A stretch of 14,109 bases of DNA from positions 1 to 14,109 of the forward strand of contig PUMS01000339.1 in the NCBI GenBank assembly GCA_003551485.1, in the 5' to 3' direction. The DNA is from Phycisphaeraceae bacterium. GTDB lineage: Bacteria; Planctomycetota; Phycisphaerae; Phycisphaerales; Phycisphaeraceae. The position numbers and the translations under genes are program-made. The notes under the pieces were generated by a model. The model did not search any database. It had not been told where the DNA came from and saw only the letters and a program-made list of their open reading frames with translations. Positions within the stretch are counted from its first letter, which is position 1, and each line of letters starts with the position of its first letter. Of this stretch, positions 14,050 through 14,109 are shown piece by piece.

Positions 14050-14090
14050 GAATCCGGCTCCTTCCGACTCCCTCTCCCTCCGGGAGAGGG
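14050..14090. repeat. REP-like element upstream of flgI
   Basis: GAATCCGGCTC (14050-14060), then the palindrome CCCTCTCCC (14070-14078), loop TCC, GGGAGAGGG (14082-14090), followed by CCGGGGTGAGGGC. The stem is a perfect 9 bp. The same pairing of motif and palindrome occurs near 5257-5295. The element sits between the flgI start and the window end, so it lies in the flgI leader or in the gap after the previous gene. Confidence 0.75.
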
Positions 14091-14109
14091 CCGGGGTGAG
14101 GGCAGCAGC

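Overview
The window is about 14.1 kb of very GC-rich bacterial chromosome. Its core is a run of flagellar genes on the minus strand. The gene order, a rod-binding FlgJ without a muramidase domain, the FlgK/FlgL/flagellin style with flagellin-IN-like modules, and CsrA and FliW next to flagellin together suggest a planctomycete, most likely Phycisphaerae-like. This is inferred from protein style and gene order; there is no rRNA or other marker to confirm it.

Layout. From 91 to 1032 (minus) lies an aldo/keto reductase, divergent from a DUF445 membrane protein (1304-2608, plus). Next come galactokinase galK (2873-4066, plus) and, almost touching it, a class IV D-alanine-type aminotransferase (4070-5017, plus). 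A 305-base gap (5018-5322) between convergent genes holds palindromic repeats. Everything from 5323 to 14037 is on the minus strand. In transcription order it reads flgI (P-ring), flgJ (rod binding), flgN (chaperone), flgK and flgL (hook-filament junction), fliW, csrA, and flagellin.

How the genes work together. The flagellar block builds the parts outside the inner membrane, from the P-ring through the rod cap region and hook-filament junction to the filament. It ends with the FliW-CsrA-flagellin homeostasis module. Two regulatory signals can be read directly. (1) Between flgI and flgJ there is a strong intrinsic terminator followed by a full-consensus sigma-54 promoter, so flgJNKL and possibly the genes beyond probably form a separate, later transcription unit. 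(2) The flagellin Shine-Dalgarno lies in the six-base loop of a perfect 7-bp hairpin touching the start codon, the classic form of a CsrA repression site.

Repeats. A REP-like palindrome (CCCTCTCCC, triloop, GGGAGAGGG and variants) occurs at both window ends, after flagellin, and in a degenerate but pairing form inside the flgN reading frame. A second motif (GAATCCGRCTC) accompanies the palindrome and forms an inverted pair around 5063-5295. No tRNA, rRNA, CRISPR array, transposase or prophage gene was seen. I see no wholly novel system; the interest lies in the regulatory architecture and the in-frame repeat.
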